This document shows positions 35,391 to 45,630 of a stretch of 64,000 nt of DNA, piece after piece (position 1 is the stretch's first letter; each line of letters begins with the position of its first letter). A program made the translations under genes and the position numbers. Origin of the DNA: Epichloe hybrida (taxonomy: Eukaryota > Ascomycota > Sordariomycetes > Hypocreales > Clavicipitaceae); the NCBI GenBank assembly GCA_019022495.1, contig JAFEKR010000007.1, forward strand, positions 1,426,001-1,490,000, written 5' to 3'. The notes beneath the pieces were generated by a model. The model was not told the DNA's origin. It worked only from the letters and a program-made list of their open reading frames with translations, and ran no database searches.

Positions 35391-37392
35391 GACTGCATTT
35401 GTATCGACAAGAAGTGCAAGACCATCACTGTTTAAGGGTGTCTGGGTAATCATTTGATGGAAACCTGCTGCTTCTGACGTCGAGGTACCATCGAACCGCT
35501 GTCGTCGGTAAGATGGTCTGCTCACCAAGTATTTTCCCTTCCCTTCACTCCCTTCGTGGATCTAGCTTCCTGCGTATGCCGAGCGCAATTTTTCAACAAA
35601 TTTGAGTTCGTCACTCGACTATGGACTATATGCATCAAGTACATTTGTCCAAGTTCTGTAGGACCACACTCCTTTGAAATACATGACCAGCAGTATTTGC
35701 ATCGTTTCTGGTGATTACATGCGGGAGAAACACTTACGAGAATGCCTTAATTATCAAGTTCTCGTCCCCAATTTTGCCGCCCAACTCGATGACATCATTC
35801 TCGACCCTAGAAGAACAACAGAAGGCTGTATTAGCAAATACCCTTATGCAGTACTTCCGCGAGAAGCTCTCACGCCTGAACCTGCTCATAGGTTGCGCCT
35901 ATCTGGCAAGTGACCTAGCCAGCGGGCGTCAGTCAGTCTCAGGACCAACAACAAGGTGTGCTGAGCTCCAAACTTACAAGGTAGCTAGAAGCGGGCATTT
36001 ACGGAAGACTATCGCTACAGCTGTACCTGAACCCGAGATTTGATATTTTAACCCTATAGGGCGTATTAGGAAAAAACCTTTTGCTCCTAATTAGGTAGGC
36101 AGTAAAAACACTATCTATATAGCTTACAGTATTTTTATACGAATTCGCACTCATAGTTAGTCAATCAGTCAATTAGTCTCGATTGTTGCACTGTGGAAAG
36201 CAACAATGCGAGCCAACCTCTATTGTCGAGATTCTTTCCAGCCATGGTTCTAGTCATGTCACCACGACTTACCCGAAGACCTACTTTTCCATGCATAAAA
36301 CCAGCATTTAGCCCCATGCGTCTGTCTGTACTAGTCAACGGCCGAGAATATCTCAGCTGCCTACTGGCAGTCTGCAATCTATACTAGGAGTGTAGAGCCG
36401 TGGCTGCTATCATGGGAGACTGATATCACTTTTATCTGGATTGAATACTTCATTTCGTATTCAAGACTTGCCCCAGGGGGCAGATGTTCATGTCAATTCT
36501 GTGCTTCCAGATACCCCAGCTCCAAGTGGACAGTCCGCCAGATACCCAGGCACGCACATTACGGCAAGACATCTTATTTTACGCAAACACATGTGCTTGC
36601 TCTTCTACTTATATCCGGTTAGTAGTGGTACTAACAGAGTTCATCTCCTTTTTGCTGACGGTCACTCTCGTCGTCGATACAAATGTGTACTAGATCCTTA
36701 TGGCTGCCCGAATTCATAGGCGCAGGGAGAGCTTCGGTATCCAACCGTGCGATGATGGCTACAGATCAGTTGATTGTCCCATGTTCCAGATGTGTTCGCT
36801 TCATACGTCAACGAGACTTCTCAGTTCAGCCCGTAAGTGACGACTAGTTCGGTGTGCATGACGCGGCGCATAAGAAGATAATTAGGTGTGTCACCACGCG
36901 TCGAGGTGGTGATGTACCGAAGTCGAGGGGTTCGATGTGATCGACTGTGAGAAGGCGACCGCTGAGGCTTTAATAACATACACTAGGCTCCGAATGAAGG
37001 TAAGGAACTGAGGATTACCAAGAGCTAAGAGAGCGCACCAAGCTAGCTGTGAAAGGATGCAGACGGTGGCAGAGAGTGATCAGAAGAGAAGATGATGTAG
37101 AATTGCTATCTAGGAATTCCAGAATCTAGCAAGGAAAAGGAAGCTTATTATAAGCTTCAAATCTATTAATCAATGAATCTAGGTCTTCAAGCGAAGCCCA
37201 CGATGAAACGCAATAACAAACGCGATGCGGGAAGCTGCATCGTCAAACGGAGAGAGGATGACGAGAATGATGCCTGAGGCTGTGTGGTGTGAGGCTGCGG
37301 TGTGAGGCTGCGATATTCTCAACACCAGCAACAGCCACTTCAGATTCCAGTTTCATGCTTATCCATATCTCCTTTCGACAAGCAGATTATTT
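35391..37392. other. Intergenic 2.0 kb beside the repeat block, no gene seen
   Basis: Composition returns to normal. Short ORFs at 35674-35913, 36193-36387 and 36441-36719 have no recognisable domain and no consistent joining introns. May hold the promoter of the gene at 37420 and degraded flanking sequence. Confidence 0.45.
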
Positions 37393-37419
37393 ATGATAGG
37401 CCTGGAATTACTGCACAGC

Positions 37420-38580
37420 ATGGCTTCCGGAATCAAAGTCAACATCTCTCACTCGGACCTCGAGGATCTCGGCCAATCTGCCGAAGTCACCGATGTGAGG
37501 CACCTGTCCTCCTACAGTTGGATAGAGGGATCTACACCAACAATCATCGTACCTGGCGTTCCACCACTCTGGAATCCCCCCAGAGGCCCTCGGAAGCTAA
37601 AGAAAGATTCTGGCTTCATTTACATAGCCCAAAATGCCGCCCGACACCCAGACTGCCCGATTGAGCCATTGTTTCGCTCCCTGTTCATAGAGCACCCGAC
37701 ATTTGATCTCCCCACTGTCGATGTCATCACTGATCAGAACAATATTCGCAAGCTACTCCAATTTGTCCGACCTGATCAGACCAGCTACCCGCTCGAATCT
37801 TTCACTATCAATGCTGAGGTTGTCCAAAACACAATCATATTCTGCCGAACAGAGGCGGCTACAAGTGATGTCATTGGGCCCAATGACTTTCGTGGTTTCG
37901 GCCATCAATTCGTGCGACGCTACACCACTGCCGAGATAAGTGGTAGCGCAGGTCACCATCGGATCCTATCGTTCCGCTTCTGTGGAATGAGTTTCGTCGT
38001 CCGGCACAAGACAGATGGCTATGTTAAGACGGATGCACTAGGCCACAATGGAGTGGACAGCGACAGCCTCACAAACCTACTACGCGACTTATCGTTGAAA
38101 TCGAATAATCACGATTCATGCACAAGCATAGCCGAATCCAAGCTCAGGATTCAGCGAGGAGGCCAAGTCGTGCCTCCCAGTTCTATCATCGAGATCAAGA
38201 CTCGCACAAGAAAGAAGTTGATCGATATCGACGAAATTGCGCCACAACTCTGGGCATCGCAAACTCCCAAGCTAGTGCGAGCTTATCACGTCAGAGGCCA
38301 GTTTTTGGACCCAAAAGTCGAGGATGTAGCCGCCAAGATCCGGGACTGGGAAGCGAAGCACCAGCCGGATTTGATGAAACTGGGGTGGCTCATCAAGAGA
38401 ATCATGTCCATTGCGAATAAGCTAGGGGGGAGAGTGGTGATCAAATACGATGTTGTTTCAAAGGATGAGCTGTCTGTCCAACAGAGCGCTGATGCCTCCA
38501 ACCTGTTGCCAAAAGACCTGTACGCCAGATGGACCGTTGTTGAAACCAAGACACGAGAGCCAGAAACCAAAGGCAAATAG
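37420..38580 (+). CDS. Conserved fungal protein often labelled 'geranylgeranyl pyrophosphate synthetase'
   Basis: 386 residues from MASGIKVNIS; an in-frame ATG at 37393 would add nine. Blocks include SWIEGSTPTIIVPGVPPLW, LKKDSGFIYIAQNAARHPDCP, DVITDQNNIRKLLQFV, FRGFGHQFVRRYTTAEISGS, SFRFCGMSFVVRHKTDGY and APQLWASQTPKLVRAYH. I recall this family from fungal genomes, where it carries the GGPP synthetase label, but no DDxxD prenyl-substrate motif is visible, so that label is doubtful. The biochemical function is unknown. The C-terminal stop at 38578-38580 is followed after 36 bp by another in-frame TAG and then the 38704 ORF in the same frame. Confidence 0.72.
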   Translation: MASGIKVNISHSDLEDLGQSAEVTDVRHLSSYSWIEGSTPTIIVPGVPPLWNPPRGPRKLKKDSGFIYIAQNAARHPDCPIEPLFRSLFIEHPTFDLPTVDVITDQNNIRKLLQFVRPDQTSYPLESFTINAEVVQNTIIFCRTEAATSDVIGPNDFRGFGHQFVRRYTTAEISGSAGHHRILSFRFCGMSFVVRHKTDGYVKTDALGHNGVDSDSLTNLLRDLSLKSNNHDSCTSIAESKLRIQRGGQVVPPSSIIEIKTRTRKKLIDIDEIAPQLWASQTPKLVRAYHVRGQFLDPKVEDVAAKIRDWEAKHQPDLMKLGWLIKRIMSIANKLGGRVVIKYDVVSKDELSVQQSADASNLLPKDLYARWTVVETKTREPETKGK

Positions 38581-38703
38581 AGCACTCACGCCAATGCAAG
38601 AGTTACGACGCACTAGCATGAACACTTCGTTCGCCATGACTTACCCTTTGCCGCCGTCGTACGATCCGCAAGTGACAAAGGGTTTCGCCAGGTCTTTAGA
38701 GAC

Positions 38704-39147
38704 ATGCCACCGGACCTGAAAGATTACCAAAGCCTCTGCGAGTCTTTCAGAGCTTCTGAAGTCAACGTCCTCCAAGGGCGCCAAGTGCGTGATTTGATGA
38801 GTGATTTGAGAAGAGGCAAGGAGGATTGGGACCTGGACGGGGGCCGCAGGATCGCAGGTTGCAAAACCATCGCGCGTGATACTGCTTTCCAGCTCATTTA
38901 CGCCTTTGCACAGGGGTACAACGGAGATGGCAACGCTGCCTACAATGCAACGGTTTTTGTGGTTTCGCATTTCCGGATATTTGGTCATAGAATACGAAAA
39001 ATGGTTCGAGTGGCTTTTGAGTACAAATTTACTCCCTCTGTCAAGCAGCGACGGGTATTAGATAAGTGGCTAGTAAGTAGAGACTGGCATGAAGACGATG
39101 CAACTACGGAGGAGGACAATTCCTCTGACTACTGGGATTCGGACTAA
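38704..39147 (+). CDS. Unrecognised 147-residue ORF, same frame as the upstream gene
   Basis: Open from 38617 in this frame (FVRHDLPFAAVVRSA...), with the first ATG at 38704 giving MPPDLKDYQSLCESF...NSSDYWDSD. It has a mixed-charge, folded-looking middle (RDTAFQLIYAFAQGYNGDGNAAYNATVF) and an acidic C-terminus. I do not recognise a family. It could be a separate small gene, or the 3' part of the 37420 gene separated by two TAG codons or an unrecognised intron. Confidence 0.4.
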   Translation: MPPDLKDYQSLCESFRASEVNVLQGRQVRDLMSDLRRGKEDWDLDGGRRIAGCKTIARDTAFQLIYAFAQGYNGDGNAAYNATVFVVSHFRIFGHRIRKMVRVAFEYKFTPSVKQRRVLDKWLVSRDWHEDDATTEEDNSSDYWDSD

Positions 39148-40742
39148 TTCTGAGCGTTTGTTTAATTGGCTTCATCATGGCTTGGATCGCTAATATGAAC
39201 AGAAAAACCGCCAGGCTGCGGAGCTAAGGCGACCTGACACGCCCTGCGACGACATTAGGTCTATTGGAGCTTTCACAGTCTTGCAGCTTGCCACAGGGTC
39301 TTTAAGTATAGCAAATATGACTAGGAGAATTGTCTCAAATGCGACGTAAATCCTTCACAAAGGCTGTCACTGGAAATGAACACAGAATGTGTAGGCATTC
39401 GCCCAGTGTCCCCACTATTGCGATGTTTCTCGTTCTTGTCTTGTCTTGTCTTGTCTTGTCCTTTATGTTTTCCTTTGCTTGAACGTATCGCATGAGAATG
39501 GTGATTGCGGCCAAATTAGCGAATCTTGTAAACGAAGTCAAGGTTGCACTGGCGTGGAAAGTCCACCTCTTATCCTTGTCCACTGCTGATGGCATGCAAG
39601 GCTTGTGATCCGCGTGATTCAAACTGAGGCTAACTATCATGATAAAGGAGAGTTCAAGTAATGAGATCGAGATCAAGGATTTCGACCCTAGTGTGGGCAC
39701 ATAGAGGAGCTTCTCGAGACTGAACTTTTCCATGAATTACTCAGAAAGACTCCTGATTTCGCAGCAGATCTTATTCCTTTCCTCTGTGAAATCCTTTCCC
39801 TCTCTGTGCAGCAGCGATATGACTGTCCCTCCTGCGGACATACTTTTTCTGCTGACCTCTCGGACGGGGATTATCACTGCCCACATTGTTCCAGCAGACA
39901 TTCAGGTCAATTTAAGCGGAGGCAGCTTACCTTTGAATACTGGAAGATTTTTTTCCCAAGGCGAGCTCGTCCCCTTGTACCGTCCCTGTCAACTCTTCAC
40001 CGACCCATCCATCTGTCCACCCACCGCCAAAGTCAATAACCCACGCATCATCCGTTTCGTCAACCATGGAGATGTCCTCAAAACTACCCAGCGTTGAGAG
40101 CTCCCAAGTCTGCGAGACCGGTATGTAGTCTTCCAAGAAATCCGATGACATTATTATTCTCAGATGTTTCAACCAAGCAGAGAATCTTGGGGACGTGGAT
40201 GTCCTTGGTGGAATATGTATGTTGGAAGACTGAAAATCCTCGTCTGCGTGGAGGTGGAACGGCTGTCCAGATTGACCAACGAGAACGAGAACGCTATTGT
40301 CAAGAACCCGGTGTCGTAGATTTGACCCAACCGAGAACCGGTTTCTCACACAGTTCCGGCCCGCCGGCCCGCCGAAACACGTTGGAGGTGGACGGCAGAG
40401 TCTCGTGTTGCGCCCACTGATTCGCCAGTGCCGCCGCCACGTTTCTTTCTGTCTGACCATGAAATCATGGGGGTGGGTGCTTTGGTTGGCTTTGGTTGGG
40501 GACAACACGCTGATCGGCAAGATGATATCAGCTTTTGACGTGCGTCACGGGAGAGTCAAGTCTCGGGAAGTAAGGATAAAGGGCTGTGAGTCCCTCTGAT
40601 GAGTTCCTCCGTACAATGATAGACGCAGTACTCCCCCTCCATTCACCCAACCTACCTAACCTGCCCACCCGTCTGTCTGTCTCTTATCTCATCCACCCCG
40701 TTCGTACTTGTTACTACTTCCTCTTTTCGAGCACCCAGCGCC
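39148..40742. other. Intergenic 1.6 kb with a possible zinc-ribbon exon
   Basis: Includes a CTTGT pentamer repeat at 39435-39461. No complete gene can be built. On the minus strand, 40151-39927 reads MSSDFLEDYIPVSQTWELS... and ends at a good GTAAGC donor, so a minus-strand multi-exon gene is an alternative to the plus-strand zinc-ribbon reading (see the 39687-39902 entry). The last 150 bp is a C/T-rich leader for the MARVEL gene. Confidence 0.4.
39687..39902 (+). pseudogene. Possible zinc-ribbon exon or gene relic
   Basis: A plus-strand frame following an in-frame TAG reads an amphipathic helix (LLETELFHELLRKTPDFAAD), LIPFLCEILSLSV, then YDCPSCGHTF...DYHCPHC, a CxxC-x14-CxxC zinc-ribbon pattern. 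It has no ATG and no supportable upstream exon. It resembles C-terminal tails of some fungal BTB-domain proteins, but no BTB domain was found upstream. Confidence 0.3.
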
Positions 40743-41315
40743 ATGGCTCTGGATCGTCTTGTGAGCATGATGCTGCGGGCGGCAGAGCTCGTCTTTGCCG
40801 CCATTGTCGCCGGTGTCACCGGCGACCACATTCACAAGTCCAACGCCAGCGCCTGGCATCTGGGCAGGTTCATCTACACGGTGACTGTCTCCGGCATAGC
40901 CATCTTCCTGGCGTTGATCTGGCTGTTCCCCTTCTCGGGAACATTCGTCCACTGGCCCGTGGACGTTTTTGTCAGTATTCTCTGGTGGGTTGCCTTTGGC
41001 CTGCTTGCCGATGTAAGTGAATGTTCCTTGCTCAGTCCAAAGCTTTCCCCCCCCCCCCCCCAAAATCCAGCATCTAACCCGTTGGAACAGCTTCTGGGTT
41101 CATCGTGCGGGGCCATCTTTCGTTGGGACAATGTGTCGCCGCGGGGCGATCAGTGCGGCAGATTCAAGGCCGCTCTGGCATTTTCCTTCCTCTCCGCCAT
41201 CTTGTGGCTCGCGTCTGCGTTGATTGGCATCTTCTGGGTTCGCAACCGTGAGCGCCACGCCGCCAGAGCTGACCTTCACCAGCGCCGTGGCTGGCGCCGC
41301 CGCCGCCGCGTCTAA
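40743..41315 (+). CDS. MARVEL-domain four-helix membrane protein
   Basis: 164 residues from exons 40743-41012 and 41091-41315; the intron (GTAAGT...GGAACAG, containing a C-run) joins LLAD|LLGSSCGAIF in phase 0. Four hydrophobic segments are visible: AAELVFAAIVAGVTG, FIYTVTVSGIAIFLALIWLF, VDVFVSILWWVAFGLLAD and ALAFSFLSAILWLASALIGIFWV. An extracellular Cys-containing loop (SSCGAI...DQCGRFKAA) lies before the last helix, and the tail is strongly basic. This layout is typical of small fungal MARVEL proteins associated with plasma-membrane domains and trafficking. The specific role is unknown. Confidence 0.87.
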   Translation: MALDRLVSMMLRAAELVFAAIVAGVTGDHIHKSNASAWHLGRFIYTVTVSGIAIFLALIWLFPFSGTFVHWPVDVFVSILWWVAFGLLADVSECSLLSPKLSPPPPQNPASNPLEQLLGSSCGAIFRWDNVSPRGDQCGRFKAALAFSFLSAILWLASALIGIFWVRNRERHAARADLHQRRGWRRRRRV

Positions 41316-42411
41316 ATAAGACGGGGGCGGCCCCCTTTGCAAGACGGAGCTTGGCACGAACACCACGGGGGCTTATGCTCGGTTGTGAGATTGAATATAT
41401 ACATGAAGAAGCAAAGGAGGAAAAGAGGGAAGCTGAAAAGGCAGAAGACGACGTCTGAGATGATGAAGCTCCTCTGTCTTTTGTCTTGCTAAATAGTCCA
41501 CGTTCTAACTCTTTTTTTTTTTTTTTTTTTTTTCGGTTGAATGTCAGATTGGCCTTGCGATAATACCCGATGGTTTCTGCGTGCCAATAATTAACATACA
41601 CTCAACAAGGTTATGCAGTGACAATTCGTCTAGATATTAAAAAAAATGAATTTTTTTTTTGCCATTTTCCCATTCATCGCTCGTGCTTGCTTGCTACCGT
41701 GACACGGTAAACACCTTCACTCATCACCAATAAAAGGCCCGAGATCCACTGTATGCTTGAAATGCTCGCCCGTTCATGCGTTCGTGCTCGTGTCTGGTCG
41801 GGCAGAGAGCAGTGCAACAATGGTCAAGGTCAACGGGTCGGTGAGGCAAATCAAGTTTCTCGTAAATCGGCATCAACGCCTCGCTCGGTCTCACCAGCTG
41901 GGCCACGAGCACAAAGTTTTTTTTTTTTTTTTTTTTTTTTCGTGCTTGGACAGATTTCAAGGAACGACAAATCGGAGATCGAGATCCGGCACAGCAAACG
42001 CAAGCCCGCAGTCCAGGGGCTTGCAGATCCGGCGTCATTTTCTTCAAAAACCATGGCACGGCATGGCACGCACAGCCCCGATTCGTTCAAGGATCATTGG
42101 TCGCGGCCACGTCACCAGCCACACGTGTCCACTTTTCCGGGGGTGGGAGAGGGGGAGGGGGCGCAAAACTGCCCAACGTCAATGAGGGGTCGTTAATATT
42201 ATGAGTCTATGACGCGCGCGGGAACAAGGTCTTTGCTTCAGCCATAAAAACATGCACCACATGCACCACAGTGACCAGAAACCAGAAACCACGGGGAAAA
42301 GCCCGGGAAAAGCTTGGCAAAAGCCATGATTCTATGCGTGCTCGGCCCCCTATGACGAAAGGCCCTTTGAGAAAAGATGGAGATTAACAAGCCCGTCCTC
42401 ACTGCTCAGTC

Positions 42412-42464
42412 GGCAGTTGGCAGTTGGCAGTTGGCACTTGCCACTTGCCACTTGCCACTTGCCG
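42412..42464. repeat. Tandem GGCAGTT / GCCACTT heptamers with dyad symmetry
   Basis: Three GGCAGTT units pass into four CACTTGC/GCCACTT units; GGCA and TGCC alternate, so hairpins can form. It lies about 300 bp upstream of the ATG at 42746. Confidence 0.75.
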
Positions 42465-42585
42465 CCACTCACGCATCGGCTGACACGACACGACAGCTGC
42501 GGGGGTTGCATCATTCACGGATCGAGGCGCGCAAATATCCTGGTTTTTTTTTTTTTTTTTTTAACCAGAAGTCGTCCTCGCAATC

Positions 42586-42593
42586 TATATAAA
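42586..42593 (+). promoter_or_regulatory. TATA box of the repeat-protein gene
   Basis: TATATAAA 153 bp upstream of the start codon at 42746, followed by a C/T- and CAA-rich leader typical of strongly expressed fungal genes. Confidence 0.55.
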
Positions 42594-42745
42594 CCTTGTG
42601 TCCCATCCCTTCACACCCTCTTTTCAACTCAAACACTTACAGCAATAACAACAACTCTTGATACCCCGTTCCATCTCTCTATTTACTCCCAAGATACCCA
42701 CGACATTAGCCACATTATAGGATACTCAAACATCAACACATCGCC

Positions 42746-43864
42746 ATGTCTTCCATCGTAAACAAGGTCAAGGAGGCTCTGCACTCCGACAAGGACAGAA
42801 CCGACACCCACTCCGCACACAACACCAACACCAACACCAACACCACACATCACGCCAGTGCGACTGAGCCTCGTGTCCACAACACTGCTACCACAAGCAC
42901 CGGTGTTGGCGGCACCCACAACTCCGCCTTCACCGGCAACGACAACTACACTGTCGGCAGCACTGGTCTCGACAACCGTGGCATCGATGGTCCTGCTACC
43001 AAGACCGATGGTCCTCACAGCTCCAACATTGCCAACAAGGTTGACCCCCGCGTTGACTCGGACCGCGACCACAGCAAGAACTTGGGCATGAACCCTCAAG
43101 GCAACGCCACCACCGGCTATGGCTCTGGTGCTGGCGCTCACACCACCACCCACAGCTCGACTGGGACTCACAACACTTCCGCTACCGGCCCTGGCGTGAT
43201 CGGTGGTGGTGCCTTCGCCGGCGACCATGGCCGAACTGGTCATGCAACTCGCAACGATGGCCCCCACGACTCCAACATGGCCAACAAGGCTGACCCTCGC
43301 GTCGACTCTGACCGCGATTACAGCCGCAACATGGGTGCCAACCCTCATGGCACTGCTACCACTGGTGTCCACGGATCTACTGCTGAAACTTCCAGCTTCG
43401 GTAACACCGGTATTCCTTCCTCCCATGGTGCCAACCCGCATGGCACTGTTACCATTGGTTACCACGGATCTACTGCTGGAACTCCCAGCTTCGGCAACAC
43501 CGGTATTCCTTCCACCCATGGATCTTCCCACGTTGGTGGAACCACTGACGCCGCTGGTACTCACGGTACTCATGGCACTCACAGCACTCACGGCACCACT
43601 GGAACTGGCTTGGCTGGTTCCCACGGCACTCACACCACTGGCACTCACACCGGAACGACTGGCACCACCGATATTCATGGCACTCATGGCACTCATGGCA
43701 CCCACGATACCCTCGCCTCCCACACCGGTTCTGGCCCTGGCCCAGCTCCCAAGACCGCCGGGCCTCACAAGTCCGACATGTTGAACAAGATGGATCCTCG
43801 CGTCGACAGCAACCTCGACGGCAGCAAGACCGTCGGCGGCAACAAGACGTACGCTCAATCTTAA
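42746..43864 (+). CDS. Hydrophilic Gly/His/Thr-rich repeat protein (hydrophilin/stress-protein-like)
   Basis: Intronless 372-residue protein with almost no hydrophobic segments and no cysteine or tryptophan. It starts MSSIVNKVKEALHSDKDRT, a short amphipathic helix. Three copies of a motif PHxSNxxNKxDPRVDSxxD occur near residues 89-108, 171-191 and 339-358, two copies of a unit GANPHGT...FGNTGIPS.HG at about 198-228 and 229-258, and a run of THG triplets at about 270-320. The DPRVDS motif is shared with fungal proteins described as cell-surface or appressorium/stress-associated; there is no signal peptide here, so a cytosolic protective role is more likely (inference). The strong TATA promoter and C-ending codons suggest high expression. 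Confidence 0.75.
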   Translation: MSSIVNKVKEALHSDKDRTDTHSAHNTNTNTNTTHHASATEPRVHNTATTSTGVGGTHNSAFTGNDNYTVGSTGLDNRGIDGPATKTDGPHSSNIANKVDPRVDSDRDHSKNLGMNPQGNATTGYGSGAGAHTTTHSSTGTHNTSATGPGVIGGGAFAGDHGRTGHATRNDGPHDSNMANKADPRVDSDRDYSRNMGANPHGTATTGVHGSTAETSSFGNTGIPSSHGANPHGTVTIGYHGSTAGTPSFGNTGIPSTHGSSHVGGTTDAAGTHGTHGTHSTHGTTGTGLAGSHGTHTTGTHTGTTGTTDIHGTHGTHGTHDTLASHTGSGPGPAPKTAGPHKSDMLNKMDPRVDSNLDGSKTVGGNKTYAQS

Positions 43865-44748
43865 AAAGAGTGGGTGCAACTCACGCTTTGCCTTGCCCTT
43901 TTTCTCCCCACCTTTACCAGCTCCTCTCGACGGGGAAAACGGCTGATGAGTATCGTGATACAGAACACTGGAGGATAGAGATCCCACCGACGCAACTCAG
44001 GTACCCCCCTCTGTCATGCAGAAGCACATTGGCAAGCCGTCGATTGAGCATGACGATCATGCCCACGACCGTGAGAGAAGACATAGCATTTCGCACCAGG
44101 AGCAGCACCGTGGTCATTAGAATGAATGATGGAACGCGGCGATGATTTCGTTTGTAGTTTATAGTGATCCAGTAATGAAATGAATTTCATCTTGGACAGC
44201 TTTTGCAGCCCAAATTGTGATTTGAAAGTTTTTGAGAGGAAATTTTGTTACATGTGGGTTAGTCGTCGCCCTCCACAGGAAATTCTATGCACAAATCTTG
44301 CCAGGTGGTGAGAGGCTTTTACTCAGCTTGCCTCTTATTATTTGTGGGGGGAGCATTGCACTCATTGTGAACGGACGGCTCGACAAGCCTCGATGGACAT
44401 GTGTGTTTCTTACGATCCTGGTTGACCGTTCCTATTCCCCTCGTAATGACGTCTTAACCCGCCCCCATGTACTCCGTATGTACGTGTGTTGTTTGTTGTT
44501 CTCGTCTACGGATTACGGACTACTCCGTACCCAAAGCTCGCTTTGTGACGTGTGACAGCCCCACATCAGTCACCAGGCTCCACTCACCGCCGACTACACC
44601 TACCCTAATAAACGGTCAAGGTCAAACCAACGACAAAACCTTCCCTCTTCCATCCATATCCATCCATCCATCCTTGGCAAAGAAAAAAAAGAAGAAGAAG
44701 AAGAAGAACAGGCACGCTTCCCTCCCCCGTCAGCATGCCTTGTCCACG
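43865..44748. other. Intergenic 0.9 kb, atg5 promoter
   Basis: No gene seen. Two TACTCCGTA copies at 44470 and 44521 lie 220-280 bp upstream of atg5; a GAA-rich purine tract (44680-44709) precedes its ATG. Confidence 0.55.
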
Positions 44749-45504
44749 ATGAGCAGTTCCATATCCCAGACTCTCTGGGACGCCCGCATCCCTCTGCACA
44801 TCACGCACGCATCGTCGCCCGCCGCCACCGCCTTCGTCGCCAGCGTCCCGCGCTTCAGCTACCTGGCGCTGCTCCTGCCCCGTCTATCAGCCTACTTCGG
44901 CTCGGCCTGCTCGAGCTTCCACTTCGAGGACGTGCAGCTGCGGAACCTGGCCGTCGGCCTGCTCGCGGACCTGTACCGGCCGTCGCTGCCGTTCCGGCTG
45001 ACCGTCGGGGACGGCATGGGCTGGGACATTGGCGACACGTTTCTCAACTGCGCCAAGGAGGCCGACTACGTGCGCAACGGCAACGCCAACCAGATCATGA
45101 AGATGTCCAAGGAGGACACCACGCAGCTGTGGAACGCCGTCGTGGACAACGACCACGCCGGCTTTGGGAGGGTGAACGCGAGGCTGCTGGATGCGCCCGC
45201 CGCGCTGAAGCACGTCCCGCTGAGGCTCTACGTGCCTGCTTCGGCGGCGATGACGGATCGGGGTGCCGGCTCCTTCAGGATCGTGCAGGCGCTGGTGGCG
45301 GCCGCGGGGCCGGACAGGAGGCCCAGGCTGCTGGGACAGGCGCTCAAGGAGCTCATGCCGCGGTTGTTTCCTAGTTCGCGGGATCCTGTGCTGGCAGGGG
45401 TGGTGATGCACGGTGCAGGCGTGCCCTTTGCGGCGCCGCTGGCCGAGTTGATGAGGGAGGCGGCGTATCCGGATGGATGGCTGTGTTTGGTTGTCACTGT
45501 GTAG
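44749..45504 (+). CDS. atg5: Autophagy protein Atg5
   Basis: 251 residues, intronless. Atg5 is conjugated to Atg12 and with Atg16 forms the E3-like complex that lipidates Atg8 at forming autophagosomes. Conserved blocks: LWDARIPLHITHASSPA, VPRFSYLALLLPRLSAYF, FEDVQLRNLAVGLLADLY, LPFRLTVGDGMGWDIGDTF, EADYVRNGNANQIMKMSKED (containing the Lys that accepts Atg12), VPLRLYVP, GQALKELMPRLFPSS and a C-terminal ELMREAAYPDGWLCLVV. The start at 44749 is the first ATG giving the conserved N-terminus; an in-frame extension to 44467 runs through promoter sequence. It is near the short end for filamentous-fungal Atg5. Convergent with the WD40 gene, 126 bp apart. Confidence 0.95.
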   Translation: MSSSISQTLWDARIPLHITHASSPAATAFVASVPRFSYLALLLPRLSAYFGSACSSFHFEDVQLRNLAVGLLADLYRPSLPFRLTVGDGMGWDIGDTFLNCAKEADYVRNGNANQIMKMSKEDTTQLWNAVVDNDHAGFGRVNARLLDAPAALKHVPLRLYVPASAAMTDRGAGSFRIVQALVAAAGPDRRPRLLGQALKELMPRLFPSSRDPVLAGVVMHGAGVPFAAPLAELMREAAYPDGWLCLVVTV

Positions 45505-45580
45505 GATTTTGAAAGATTGGGATGCCCCGGGGGGGCGCGTTTACAGGAGCGAAACTTTTATAGAATGGACAACCAAGGAC

Positions 45581-45615
45581 GAAGAAGAAGAAGAAGAAGA
45601 AGAAGAAGAAGAAGA
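45581..45615. repeat. (GAA)n tract between convergent genes
   Basis: About eleven GAA units in the 126-bp gap between the stop codons of atg5 and the WD40 gene. Confidence 0.9.
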
Positions 45616-45630
45616 GAAAAAGAGGCTCAG

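Larger units (their letters stand above)
41316..42745. other. Intergenic 1.4 kb, promoter of the repeat-protein gene
   Basis: No gene seen. Has three long T-runs (about 41511-41533, 41917-41940, 42543-42562), the tandem repeat at 42412-42464 and a TATA box at 42586. Confidence 0.55.

Noticed and set aside
42683..43987. 434-codon minus-strand frame opposite the repeat protein
   Set aside because: Its Val/Ser/Gly repeats are the reverse complement of the THG and DPRVDS repeats; the plus strand has TATA, start and stop in order.
44467..44748. N-terminal extension of Atg5 to an upstream ATG
   Set aside because: Translates promoter sequence including 9-mers and a GAA tract; the conserved Atg5 N-terminus starts at 44749.
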